A stretch of DNA of 60,000 nt from Tubiluchus corallicola. Taxonomy: Eukaryota > Priapulida > Priapulimorpha > Priapulimorphida > Tubiluchidae. Below the pieces are notes generated by a model. It made no database searches, was not told the origin of the DNA, and saw only the letters and a program-made list of their open reading frames with translations. Below are positions 1 through 12,581 of the stretch, one piece after another. The translations under genes and the position numbers were made by a program. Each line of letters starts with the position of its first letter. Positions within the stretch are counted from its first letter, which is position 1. The DNA is taken from assembly GCA_030141605.1 (NCBI GenBank), contig JAQGDQ010000200.1, positions 188,001 through 248,000 on the forward strand. The letters run 5' to 3'.

Positions 1-304
1 ATCATAAATGAAAAACTTTAACAAGCCTCTACAAACTGCATTATTGCTAAATTTATAAGTGCCAGCAATCGGTTTATTTTTTCGGTATCAAAATTTGTCC
101 AGTGCACAACACAATAGTTAGAAAATTCAGATTAAAATAATCATATAAACTTCACTCTCCTATAAATTTATGTGCTTTTACGTTCCAGCAGATGGTTGAC
201 TACAGCTGGTTAAATGGTACAGCTGTAAATTCAGTTTTGGTACTTAGCAAGGTAACAGGATGTACAGTGACATTTTAAGACTCTTAGCTTTAAAAGCCTT
301 CTAC

Positions 305-3300
305 CTTTTGATTAGCATCAGTATTAATAATATCTAGGGCTATGGTAAGTGTACTGCCTGTCTCCACAACGATCTTCATACTGCCTTTCTGATCAGGAAG
401 ATCATACTTGGATGTTATAGACACACCACTCTTGTCCAAAAACCATTCCGGTCTACAATACAGATAAAGAATATCTCTTAATTCATCATGCCATTTGCAA
501 ATGAGAACTGTGGTCCTGCAGTAAGTATGGTATATCAAATTCTGGGATCGCTTCTTAAGTCAATAGATGCAGGAAGATAAAACAGAATCTACAATTTGTA
601 AACACTATTGTAGAATTATGTATATATGGTCAGACACTAACAATTTATAATAATTTAAGTCTTAGTCATCACAGTGGAACTAGAACATAAGTGCTTTAGT
701 GAAATAATTTTAATATTCTTGTCTTTTGTTATGTTCTGGATTAGTGTTTTTTCACCCACAGTTTCCAAATCAATAATTTTGCATTAGATTTTATCATACC
801 TTCTATAACTTCTATCTATAGATATTTTATAAGCACCAGTTTGTCCCTATAATGTTGGCAAATAAGAATAAAGTGCAAAGTTCACATTTACTTAGAAAGT
901 CTGCAATCAATATCCTAATATGAACATTAGATAACATGTCACAAAAGTTTACCTAGTGTGAAGAAATGCACAAATATAAAACACTAAGAGAGAATAATTT
1001 ACACCAGTCTAGGCAAATGCAAGCTTAAAAATTACCGATCAGTTTTAATGGTAGCTAAAATTTCTCCTTTCTTGTGTTCAGTAGACTGGCAGTGTTCTAT
1101 GAGATCTTCAAGGGGAATTTCACACTTGCAGACCTTACAAGGGTACATCCCTTCTGATGATAAAGGAATCTCCTGCTTCATACTGTCATCTACTAATTCT
1201 GATGTATCCTGAAACAAGAGTTCTTTCATTAAATCAACTTCAAAATTTTAACAAATTTGTGGAAAAGCCCCATTACATTACGGAATAGCAACAAAAAATA
1301 ACCAGATCTCTTTAAGTGAACAAAACAAACTCAAATTTTATTGGCCGGTGTTACAACCAAACTTAACATTTATTCAGGACAGGGAAAAGATAGTTAACCC
1401 TGAGCAACAGCATAGAGTAAATACAAGAGAAACCACCAGGCTGGTGAAAATGACTAAACTTTAAACACTACATTAAGGTGACACCACAGTAGATGCTCTA
1501 CCTTGGAGTTGTAAATAAAATTATAAAACACAATTTACAAAACTTTGTAAGGTCATGAAATTAAACTTGTGACTTAGTTCACGACAAAAATTAATAAAAT
1601 TAGACGTATTTGTAAATTTTATTTACCTTGTTACACTTAACAAACACAAACTTTATTAATAAAATAGTGGTTAGTTTCTTTGCAATTTAAAAACTTAAAA
1701 TAAGCATATCAATTACACAGTTTAGACGTGTCAAGAATAATACACTTATTCCCCGTTTTGCTATAGTCTAGTTGGCAACACCACATGAAAACGAAATTTA
1801 TGCATCAAAACTTGGAAGACCTCATTGTAAGGAATATAGAGAAAACCCGGTCGCTTTTGCTGAATATACACCCTTGCTGCCATCTGTAAAGTGACCTTTC
1901 TCTATATTCTTTGTAAGGAGATTTTACAAGTTGTGACACAAATTTTGTTTTCAACCAATAATGCCAACTAGAAAATCCAGGGATAGGCGTATTGTTCTTC
2001 ATATGCTTAAATTTTCAAAGTTTTTCAATTGAAAATGAAAGAAAATTTACACTGTTTTATTAATAACCTCTGTGTTAAGCTTCTTACTGAAGCATAAAAG
2101 AAATGCAAACAAAATTGAAAAATATGTATAACTTATTATTATTTCATAGCTTCAAGAAATCAATTTTGCAAAACTACTTGCAAGCTATACATCAGTACAG
2201 GCTGTAATATATTGTGTGGGGCAGAGAAATATCCCAAAGCACAGACTGCAATAATATTAAAAGCAAGTACCCCTACAAAGCTGAAATTTAGCTGTGAAAG
2301 TTACAAGTTTATAGCTCTAGTGGTTTCAAGTTGTGGTTAGAAAAGCTTTTGCATGTTTAAAAAATTAAATACCGGAAAAATGTCAGCCACAATCATCATC
2401 TGAAAAACAGCCATGGTGACGTACAAAGCACTCAATACATGGCAGCAAAACAATAAAGAAATCAACCAGGTTTATATCACGGTTTTTACCACAGAAATTA
2501 AAGCACAGGTAAAGATTTATTGACAAAATTAAAACCTAATTATGGCATCCGGAAAATGTACAGTGGGAGCTGCACAAAACGTTTGATGCAAAAGAACTTA
2601 AAGGCAAAAATTGTTGAGTGCTGGGACCAAATGCCCTATAAGAAATGAAAAACTGCCAGCTATTGGAAGCAATGCCTAAATCTGGTTTTGCAGTCAAAAT
2701 GGTGGACACATAGAGCACTTGTGTATATTTTAACATAGTGACACAAATTTTTTTCTGGCATTGTTTTTGACTTGTTAATTTAAACTTTTATATCTTTGGA
2801 CAAGTCTAAGGGAATGACTTAAATCATTTGGTGTTTATAGGCCTACATAAATGTCTGTAATATCTATGTGATAATTTTCAAGTGATTCCTTTATTTTTTA
2901 CTAGTAACATTGTGATCAAAACTTCTGCACATTTTTTCCACTGAAGCATATGGATATGAGCAAAAGAAAGAAAAGTATGACTCAAATTTGCAGCAGTTGA
3001 CAAGTTTGCAAACACAACCAAAAAATAGACGCCACTACTGTAAATTGGAATTCTAAAAGCAAGCAACCAGTGTATTGAATCAGTTAGAATATTTAAATTT
3101 TGACTACACCTAACAATTAACTTGTGTTTAATGTATCCCGACATACCGTGGATAAACATTTGCCAATAACATATGAAAAAGTCTCCAAAATTCACTTAGT
3201 AAACACGAACAACTGTAAGCTTTCTTTCCTTAAATACAGTGCTTTCTGTAATTCCAAAATGATATTCCAATTTTTTGTCACAAACACAATGAAAGAATGC

Positions 3301-4674
3301 ACACTGACAAAGACAAACTAAAATTTTACATTCTTTACTATTCTTTTTTGGAATGCAAGTACTCAGTTCTTCAATGTTTCTTATAGGGCATTCAGAATAA
3401 AGCGTATTTTCGGAGCGGAGGGCATTCACTCCGAGAGTTTTCGCTGAGTGAGTTTTGTCACCAGTTTTGTTGAATGTCAGCTGGCGCTTAGTCGGAGAGA
3501 ATTCTCAGCAACTCTCGTAGTTCGCAAAAACTTCAGAAAGAAAAATCTCGAGAAAAACCTCTATAGACTGAACGTGCCGCTACAAATACACAACTTATAA
3601 AACTTCTAGAACAAGACCAAGGATTTCTTTTGCTGAGATTTATAGTCCAAGCAGATGAGTAACAGAAATGCTCACTAATAAGAAGCAATTAAAAACCGTT
3701 TTAAGGTTATCCCTTTCCTGGGTAAATAACTCGGTAAAACAGAGATTTTGAACGGTTGCTTCTGCAACAATTATTTTCAGAAAATACTTCAGAAAAATTT
3801 AGCAAATGTATATAATTATACTGCTGGTAAATGTTGATTGATAAGTAAATATATTAAACCAAAGAGATTTTGTTTGATGTTGCAAAAATGTCTGCCTTTG
3901 TACTATTAATTAGATGCTCTTCGAACTTTCACACGACAGGAAGATGGTAAGTAGTTCTAATCTTCAAAAAATGAGTCATACAAACATAGTGCTTCCATTT
4001 GTTTGATTAGTTTAACTTCAGCTGTAAACAAAATTCTTGAAGAACATGTACATCATAAATGAAGTTGCTAGTCACACGTTATTAGGCGCCAATGCGACAA
4101 GCATTCAGCAGTGGTGCACGATTCAAATGAGAAAGCAGACTGGAATGCAAAGGCGGTACTGTGGAGTCATAATATTTGAGCAACACTAGGCAAAATAAAT
4201 TAAACTCTCAAGCACATACGTGCTTTAGCAGACGTGTACTTACCCTTTCTTTCTCAAAATCCAGCTTCTTCTTACGATTTGAGTGTCTCAGAACAAAGTG
4301 CTGATCAACTGTTACTTTCCTTGGTGTAGGCGTCTTCTTCGATTTGGGGCTTTTAGTCGGCTGACTGCCCGTAAAATTTGCAGCCATTTTGGTTGCTTTT
4401 TTCTTTGGACTTTTCTTCGAAGAAGAATCGGACTTTACTGGTGACATTGGCTCTTGCTTAACAGTAACATCTGTAAACGGCAATGACTGTTTTCCGAGTT
4501 TTACTTTTACGGTGCCCTTCTGAACATTGATATCAGAAATAATGTCGTCCACTGTAAGAAACTTTATGGTCTGAGAAAATGACACCCACGGGTGACTCTT
4601 TGAAAAAGTGCTTTTGAAGTCATTCTTGTAAAGGTCTTCTAGTTGTTTGGTATGCACAATGATACTGTCAAAAC
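305..4674 (-). CDS. MOV10-like RNA helicase, N-terminal exons (partial)
   Basis: Three phase-compatible exons on the minus strand: 4244-4674, 1036-1208 and 305-515. The frame stays open across both junctions (phase 0, then phase 2). The first exon reads GFDSIIVHTKQLEDLYKNDFK, which matches the start of animal MOV10 (human, from memory, has GLD then LRTIYNRDFK). It continues into a Lys/Ser/Pro-rich basic linker. The second exon encodes one zinc-finger-like motif, CKVC then H-x5-H (CX2CX11HX5H). The third resembles the MOV10 segment that precedes the helicase core (GVSI, then a stretch like the human GVDV region). MOV10 proteins are superfamily 1 RNA helicases that act in RNA silencing and in restraint of retroelements. 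The helicase motifs are not in this window: the gene leaves through the left edge, and the first coding exon, upstream of 4674, was not found. The identity rests on short similarities, so it is probable rather than certain. Confidence 0.62.
1771..1968. mobile_element. Tc1/mariner-type MITE
   Basis: A 198-bp element with imperfect terminal inverted repeats of roughly 70 bp. It starts GTTGGCA and ends TGCCAAC, and TA lies immediately outside each end (1769-1770 and 1969-1970), as expected of a TA target-site duplication. Inner parts of the arms also pair (TGAAAAC.AAATTT and GAATATAGAGAAA on the two strands). It has no coding capacity. It sits in the long intron of the MOV10-like gene. The family name is inferred from the TA flanks and structure only. 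Confidence 0.72.
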
Positions 4675-7600
4675 CTTAAAATACGAAACATCATAAAACT
4701 TAATATAAAGGGTTAAAGGCCAGTAAAAAATAAGGTTTGCAATCTTGAATTTTATCAGTTAACAGTTGCCAAAATACTGATTACTATATACTGCATAATT
4801 ACATGTCTGTACGTGTAATAGGTTAATTTTTCAAACATTAATAATAAATTTGGCATCTATAACAACGCACATAAATATAATTGATGTATTCACGGCTATG
4901 GCATTTCAGCTTCACTTTATGGTAAACCGTGTGAAGTAATTCTGGACTAATTAGTATTTGGATACTAAAATAATTTTTTTGTTAATTTGCAACACAAATA
5001 TCTGAATGGTTTTTCTTTTGAATAAAATTTATACTGAAGTCAATCAAACTCACTAAACTGTATATTCTTTGCAGCCGCAGTTAGAGCAGTAAAATCCTGT
5101 GCACAATTTTATAATCGCAGAGATTACCTAATTTTAAGCACTGAAAGTTTTTATTACCATTGTAAAAATCAAAGCACTTTGAAAGTTTCAAACACTGCTG
5201 CATGCCACGGTTTCGAATTTCACTGTGTAGCAAAATGTTGCGGCACATTTGAAAATTAATTATGTTCTAATCAAGATTAATCACTGACTGGAGGTCACTA
5301 GCTATGGTACCACAAACGTTTGCTAGTTACATTTCTAGTCAATGAAAAGATGCTCCGATTAATAATTCCCACATAAAAAATCTAAAACTAGTAAACTTGG
5401 TGGCATTATAACCAGTAGCCACCGGTGTAAAGTTATGCAACTTTCTGTATTAATATGCTGCTGATTTCCAAATGTTGCCCCTCTTCAAAAATTTGAATTT
5501 CGTCATCCTTTCAATTTTTATTTAAGAAGCCCAGGGCTCCTGCTCCAACCTTTTGCTTTTGCTCTCTTTTTTACCACTTTTACACATGGATTTTTTGTAT
5601 TCAATACTGCTGCTCTGTTTCATAGTAAACGTTATACTTAGTTATTATAATTTCAGCCGTAATCTCATTTTTTCTGCTCCACTAAGATTTTCCTCCCCAC
5701 TTTTTTATCATCCGAATTAATTAGGAAGTATGAAAATCATCATTAAAAGTCTGTGTTTGTCCCTATCCTTGAGCATTTTCCCGTCTCTCATCACCACATC
5801 CAAATACGAAGCTGTTTTTTTCATTCTAAAATTGTCATTAAGGCTTTTCCTAAAAGTTTTCTGTTTTTATTAAATTCGTCCAAATTTATTAAATACAGCC
5901 GGAATTACTATTGACTTATCAATGTATGGGTCAATCGAAATCAGATTGTTAATATATATATATAATAGTAATATATAGTAATAGTAATATATAATATATA
6001 TATATATATATATTGTTAATATATATATATTAACAATCTGATTTCGATTGACCCATACAGATGCACTGAAATTCTGAAACTAGATTTCGGACTCGGAACA
6101 AAAACGACTTTGCGACTCGTTTTGTTGTAAAAAAATCAGACTAATTTTGTTTCCACACTTTTTTCTTGAGACATCTGGTTTCGGTTGAGCATAAAAAACT
6201 TAATGCAAAACTTCGGTTGTCATTTTCGTCCGATGCCCACCGCCAGTAATCCAATACAACAAGCCTAGCAAAACCGACTGACAATTTTTCACGCATTGTC
6301 TGCATGTGTATTCTGGTAACTTCATAAAGTTACCATTTGGGGTGGTGTGCCCAGATGCCTTGAAGTCGTTCATTTGTCATTCTCTGTTACACGCAAGGTA
6401 AACGATTTACATAAAAAAAATTCGAAATGGCTAAAGTAACCTTTTTGTGACTTGATTTTTCCAGTAGTTTGGTAAAAAATAAAAATATCAAAAAAATTCA
6501 GCAAATGTTCAGTACAAGTTAATAAAACTTTTTGAAATTTGTTTTAACTTTGGTCTGGAAAAAAATTTGTGCATAAATTCGATTTGGTAAAAAGTTAGTA
6601 CCTTTCTGATTCGGTAAAATTGGGTTTCAGTACATCTACAATGACCTATATACCATATTTTTTCTTTTCCTACATTTGAATTATCAAAAGGAAAATACGA
6701 GACTAATGTATTGATGTAAAGCAAGTCTCCACCCCAAAACAGATTCAGCATCAGACCTTCACATGAAAGCATGCTTCAAAGTACACTCATGCGCAAACAA
6801 ACTTAAATATTGTAGTCATAAAGACAAATCGTTAAAATTCGTTTTAAACTGTTTCATTCGATAATCACATTCATTGCTTGCCATGAGTTGGCTGACTCTC
6901 ATCATTTGCGACACAGCTGTTTCCCGCGAGAAGGCAAAAGATGGGAAGTAGTTCTGCTAGGACTCAGGTTACCAGGGTGAATCTAGAAATCTTTTCTGTA
7001 GGAAAGGGGACAGGCAGCTGGAGAAATATGCCTGGTCCCCATAAAAATTTGCCTGCTTAGAGAATCTTATACAAAGCATTTTGATAACACTTCACAAATT
7101 AGCTGGCAACTAACAGCATCATTAATTAATTGGATTACGACTGTGATTGTCAGAAAGTTTATAAACCATAGAGGTTAGTTTTCAAGAAAAGTTCAGGCTT
7201 GCTTTGTCATGTTAAACTAGTAGCTCAGGTGGAGCTTTTAACAAACAAAAATCAATCTCCTTGCTGAATTTCGCATTAAAAAATATAAAAATACTAAATG
7301 CATACATTTTAAATAAATATATTTGTATTCTCTCTGTTTTCTTGAAACTGTATTTTTGACTTTTAAAATAGTTCGTATGGTATGCAAGTGAAGCAGTTCT
7401 AATCCAGTAAGTGCACAGCGAGAATGACATTAACATGGCGGTGCTTTGGTAGTAACATGCAAGTGATAACTTTTTTGATTTTGCAAATGTGTAGCTGGTT
7501 CTCTGACAACCAGATTAATTTAAAAAAACTAAACTACGCTGTAAACATACAATTTTGGGTACCACTAACTACCGACATCAACTTGGAAAAGATACAAGGT

Positions 7601-8040
7601 TTCATTAATACGGAAACGTAGTAAACATGGCAAGCTAAGCGTACAGGCAGATTTACTGGAATTTCTGAGAAGATCGGGGTTACCATACTGGCAGTTGACT
7701 CAGTGGCGTAGAGAGGGTTTGACCTCCTCGTGTGGTAGCCAAATTGACCGCCCTCTTCCTTAAACGTAACACATCTTGAACAGCAACAAACACACAAATA
7801 ACAGGAACTTACAGCATTTTCCCAGACCTCCTAGTTGTTTCTTGCCATCTATTTGCCATAAAACCCCTTACAAATACACTTCGAGCACTGCCAGTATCCC
7901 GCCCGCCCATTACGCCATGGGACAGCTGTATTGTGTGTTAATATATAAACACATCCACATTGTTTCTACTTGCAAACACTGGAATTTTCTACAAATCTTA
8001 GACATCCAGATATGTGGCAGATGTATTTAAGTTTCATCGT
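4675..8040. other. A+T-rich stretch without a recognised gene
   Basis: This is upstream of the MOV10-like exon at 4244-4674. It should hold the missing first exon or exons and promoter of that gene, but I could not pick them out. The only clear structure is the hairpin at 5923-6059. Short open frames here have no recognisable protein character. Confidence 0.5.
5923..6059. repeat. Long near-perfect inverted repeat (hairpin)
   Basis: The left arm begins TGTATGGGTCAATCGAAATC and the right arm ends with its exact complement (GATTTCGATTGACCCATACA). The arms stay perfectly paired for about 38-40 bases, through ATTGTTAATATATATA. The middle is a TA/TAG-rich microsatellite. It could be a young foldback element or a cruciform-forming repeat. 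No target duplication is obvious. Confidence 0.85.
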
Positions 8041-8046
8041 TCTTAG

Positions 8047-8625
8047 ATGGAGTTCAACAGGCAAGATAGTAGATGCAAGGTGATGCATGTAGGTAATCAG
8101 ACCAATCCAGCCCAACACAGTTTTGGCGATGTTGATTTGCCTGACGTGACTGAGGTGGATCTTGGACTGCTAGTAAACAATAAATTAAATTTTCGCAGTC
8201 ACAATTCTAAAAGGATTATAAAGAGTAACAGGGTTCTTGGATTAATTAGTAGAACTATAACTTCAGAAAAGCTGAGATAATTCTCCCACTATACAAAACA
8301 CTTGGTTCATCCTCATCTTGAATATGTTAGTAATAGTATAGGACAGTAATATAATAGTCAGGTATAGGACACTATTTCAAGGACATCCGTGCTCTCAAAC
8401 AAGTAAAAACAAGCAGCGGTCTTAAAGGACCCTCTGTGTGGACTTTCTGCTAGAAGACGTGGGGTGGGAGACTTATTGAAATGTTAAAGATTCTACAAGG
8501 ATTTACTGATGTTAATGCAAACCAGTTTTTTACACTCGATTTACACTACTGTCACTACACTCATTAGAAGCATCACACGTGGGCATAGTTATAAACTGTT
8601 CAAACATAAGTAAACAAGTGAATTT
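8047..8625 (+). pseudogene. Decayed LINE reverse transcriptase 3' end (CR1/L2-like)
   Basis: From 8047 the frame reads MEFNRQDSRCKVMHVGNQ, then DLGLLVNNKLNF and NRVLGLISRT. This is the characteristic C-terminal part of a Jockey-superfamily (CR1/L2-like) non-LTR reverse transcriptase. The frame hits a stop at 8278-8280 but continues in phase as HYTKHLVHPHLEYV. Further fragments follow in shifted frames: a stretch like EMLKILQGFTDVNANQFF, then TRGHSYKLFKHK near 8580-8625. The 5' part of the element, with the endonuclease and catalytic RT motifs, is absent. It is therefore a dead, 5'-truncated copy. The family assignment is from the order of remembered conserved words, not from a search. Confidence 0.8.
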
Positions 8626-11600
8626 ATTAGTTTATTACCATTTTTATAATAGTAAAATACATAACTACGTTATTTATAATTCTGTACAACATAAAATAAT
8701 ATAACAAAGTGTAAAAGTTGATAATTGTGTTGAAGTGTTACTGCTTAATGTGGTGAAAAAGAACTATGAGTTAACGAGGTCAGGCACCTCTCAGAATTCT
8801 TAATAACATAATTAATTAATGCAGTCAATCCCGAAAGGTTACCAGAATCATTAGTGAGAGCAAATTATGCAAATAGTTTCAAACATAAACATGATGTAGA
8901 CTGAACTCCATGCAAAGAACCTCCTATTTTAATATCTGTAGGTTTATTAGGAGAAAATAAACCAACAACGAACCCTAACTGGACAATGCTTTTGACAAGC
9001 TACTCAATGGATGAGTGACTGATGCAAGAGACGGAAATTAGGGTTTACTCACCACGAAGGTGAGATATTTCATTAACAACATACCTCTATATTGACTTTC
9101 TAAAAAGCTCACAAATTCATTACTACAGAAAGGTATATCTGCCATTATTCAAAAATGTTCAGTTAGCATATACTTATTAAACTATGAACAAGTAAAAAAC
9201 ATTAAACAACAAATAAAAACGAAAAAAATAAAATCTTTGTAAAGGAAGGTGGCGATTCCCGCCACTAAGTACATAGGTCTTGCATGAGCAATAACGTCTA
9301 TCATTAAAAAACAATGACCAAACTTCGAAACCGTTCATGTCTTACAACGACAACGCCATAAATGGCTGTGAAGCGGTGTGACAACTCAATGGGTGCGAGC
9401 AATTGTCGTTTTGATCATACAGATATGCAATATTATTAATAATAGTGATGTACAAACTTTTATGGGTGTGATCAAAGTATGTATACCAAGCACACTAAAC
9501 GCAAAAGCAATGATTATTACACTGAGTTATACTAATAGTGTAATCATAATTTTGTTTGTAATAGTTATTTCACCATCGTTTCCTTTGGGTACGATATACC
9601 AATTAATATAAAGCTTTTTGATTTTCACAAGCATGATGCTATAATACAATAACATCGAAGCATGAGTGTTGACAAAAATGTACCGAGCTAAAACTTTAAT
9701 CCAGGTGATTTAACTATACAGGGCATGGGCAACATAAACACGAGTTTACCTACCAAAGGCAAGGCAATTAGAGTGCAGTTGTTAAGTTTTTGTTTCATAG
9801 TCTTTCTGTCAATTTTATTTCGGGAAGTCAATATGAATAATCGATTTCTTACTACAAGACCTGAAAGCAATTAATAATCATTATGATAATAAAAAATGAA
9901 CTTTTCACTACACTTTATTTAATAAATAGACCGTCATTTTATTATTTGGTTGTTACATTCAGCGACTCCAATAGTGAATACAACTTACTAATCAGAATGA
10001 ATAATGTTAAATAACTACAATAGTGTTACAAGAGTTAGATGTTTCAAGACATTCAAATAAATTATAAGAAAACAAATTTTATTAAAGCTTTAAGTGCAAA
10101 AGGTTAAAAAAACAATGTTAAAAAACTTTTTCAACATTTTGTAACATAAATTTTTAATAAAAAGTTGGTTTCTTTTTATAATGCTGTGAGTGCCTGTGTA
10201 AACTGACTTACAATAAATTAATATAATTCCACACATTCCTAAACAAAGAAGAACAAAAAGATAACAAACACACCGAGATTCCACACTGAGGTTCCAAACA
10301 AAGAAACCATACATCCAGAACTAGCCCAAGAAGTTTAGAAATAACTTACTTAATACATGATAATACATACAGCAATAATTAACAGTGATCCATCAACCTT
10401 ATTTAAATGCATTTTCAAATATGTTCGATTACAGCCCAATGACTGTGGTCTAGCTTTACTAATGGAAATTAACAAGTGATTAATGGAAAATCGACAATTT
10501 AAACAACTACAAAAACTTAGTTTGCTCCAATAACACCTGATACTGCAGGCAAAAAGGATTAGAAGAACAGTTTACAACTAATCCACTACTTATTATTAAT
10601 TTATATGCTTTTGTTGCAGGTTGTCGTATATCCATTTTCTTTTTTATGTATATCAAGTTTTAGCTTAATTTTGTGTTCTACAACTGTGGTGAGGGGGGGG
10701 GGGGGCAGGCTTCAGTGACTTTTGCCCATGTAATGCCCGCCAAAAGCAAAACCTGCACTCTTGAAACCATTTAGTGACTATTATGTGCAAAAACCCAAGT
10801 TCTATGGAATGTATTTGGCAGGTGAACTATAGTTACAGATATGTTTGTCAACATATCTAAACACAATTCAGTACTGCACAAAAATAAACCATATAGCAAA
10901 TTTAGAAAAGTCATTCTGGCAGTTTACAAACTGAAAATTAAAGAATTATTAAAGAAATAACACTTAATATACAGTTTAAGACAATCAAAAATTGCTAATA
11001 ACTTCTTGATCCCAAGGGACACAACAAATATTACACTATAATGACAATACATCTAGAGTAACAATCTGGAAATAACACTTAAAAGAAAAACTGTCCGAAT
11101 CTTGAACTACAGCTTAATACAATCTAGCCTATAAAATAATGAAAAGGAACAAATTATTTTTTAAAGAATGGCTTACGTGGAAGAATTATTATTACAGAAA
11201 CCTGATCTTACATTCAGCTATAACGTCATCACCAGCTGGGCTCTAGCGCCATTAATAAAGCTTTTAGCCTATTATTAAATTATCAGAAACACTGGGCATT
11301 ATTATAGGTTTTAAAATGTATACTATTTACTGTACTTCGAAATGAGGTAGAATACGAAATCATGCTGTTTTTCTTTAAACTTTGCTTCTCATGATTCATA
11401 CATTTTTTGTCAATCTCAGAAAATTGTTTAAAAATTTCCGATTTAGCTAAACGAGTAGAAACAGAAATAGATCAAACACTATAAAAAGCAATATTAAAAT
11501 TACACAACCTCTTACGTTGTAAACATACTTTTCAACTTGGTAACGCTTTTGTATGATGTAACATTAATTGTAAAATGCAGATATCTTCACAAAAAATACT

Positions 11601-12581
11601 GTCATGAAAATATAATAAAAACACAGCTTGGATGCTAACTGTGGAAATACTAATAGGATTTAGTAATTGTACAAAAAATAAGTTAAGCTTATTTTTAAGT
11701 TTACAAAAGCTAAAATAAAAGCTCTTCTTTACCTTTCATTTTCAAGGAAAAGAATTACCAAAATTCCATAGAATGTATATGAAAAATTATTATATGATGT
11801 ACAGAGGGAAGGCGTGTCCTACTAACAAACTCACAGTAAGCAGACAAGTGAAGTGACATGCACTTTGCATACAGATTATTTAGATAAGCGAAATTAGTAA
11901 GACTAAAACTTGACCACACTGATATTTAATCCACAAAAGTTGCTAAAAGGTGTGTGTTCTAAATGAATGTGTTACTGCTTTGAGCTGTTCTTGCTTGTGT
12001 GAAATTCAGGAGAAGTTTTTGCAGATGATTTCAGAAGTATTCAAAGAAACTTGCACTAAAGCTTATGATGAGACAAGTCCAGGAAAGCCTGTCTAGCAAT
12101 TATGTACCAGAACGTAAAACAACAAAAAAATAGAAAGAAAAAATATCCGCCGAGAAATGAGAAAAGTCAGCCATGGTTAGTAGAAGATTTGAAATGACCA
12201 CATTTCCGATATCATCTTTAAAGTATTTAACAATACATTTTAAGAACCTGTAGGAAAAAAATCATAAAAAGGATGCGTTTTTTACATTGTCACAGAACTA
12301 ATAATGTAGTGTGTTAAACTAAGATGTGCAGTAGATTCTACTGTATGTGCATTTTTTTTCAAAACAGCCTGTTCCTTCACCGAGTATAAGGACATATGAG
12401 TATGGTGTTAAGTTCTGTTTAAAAAATAATGTAAATAATTTAGATACAACTGTGTAGTGTATGAATTTAGTAAAATATGTCACTATACAATATATGTGAT
12501 GTATATACATAGACCACCGGTTAAAAGTACTGATTACCACAGCATCATCTCAAATGGCAGCATGTACATATGCTTTCTAAA
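8626..12581. other. Intergenic stretch downstream of asparagine synthetase
   Basis: No open frame here has convincing protein character. The right-hand part is likely to include the 3' untranslated region of the asparagine synthetase gene, whose stop codon is at 12582-12584. A homopolymer of about 14 G occurs near 10692-10706. I saw nothing else to annotate. Confidence 0.5.

Noticed and set aside
10090-10314. 74-codon minus-strand hydrophobic frame
   Set aside because: A+T-rich chance frame of Phe, Leu, Cys and Lys codons with no start context or neighbour support.
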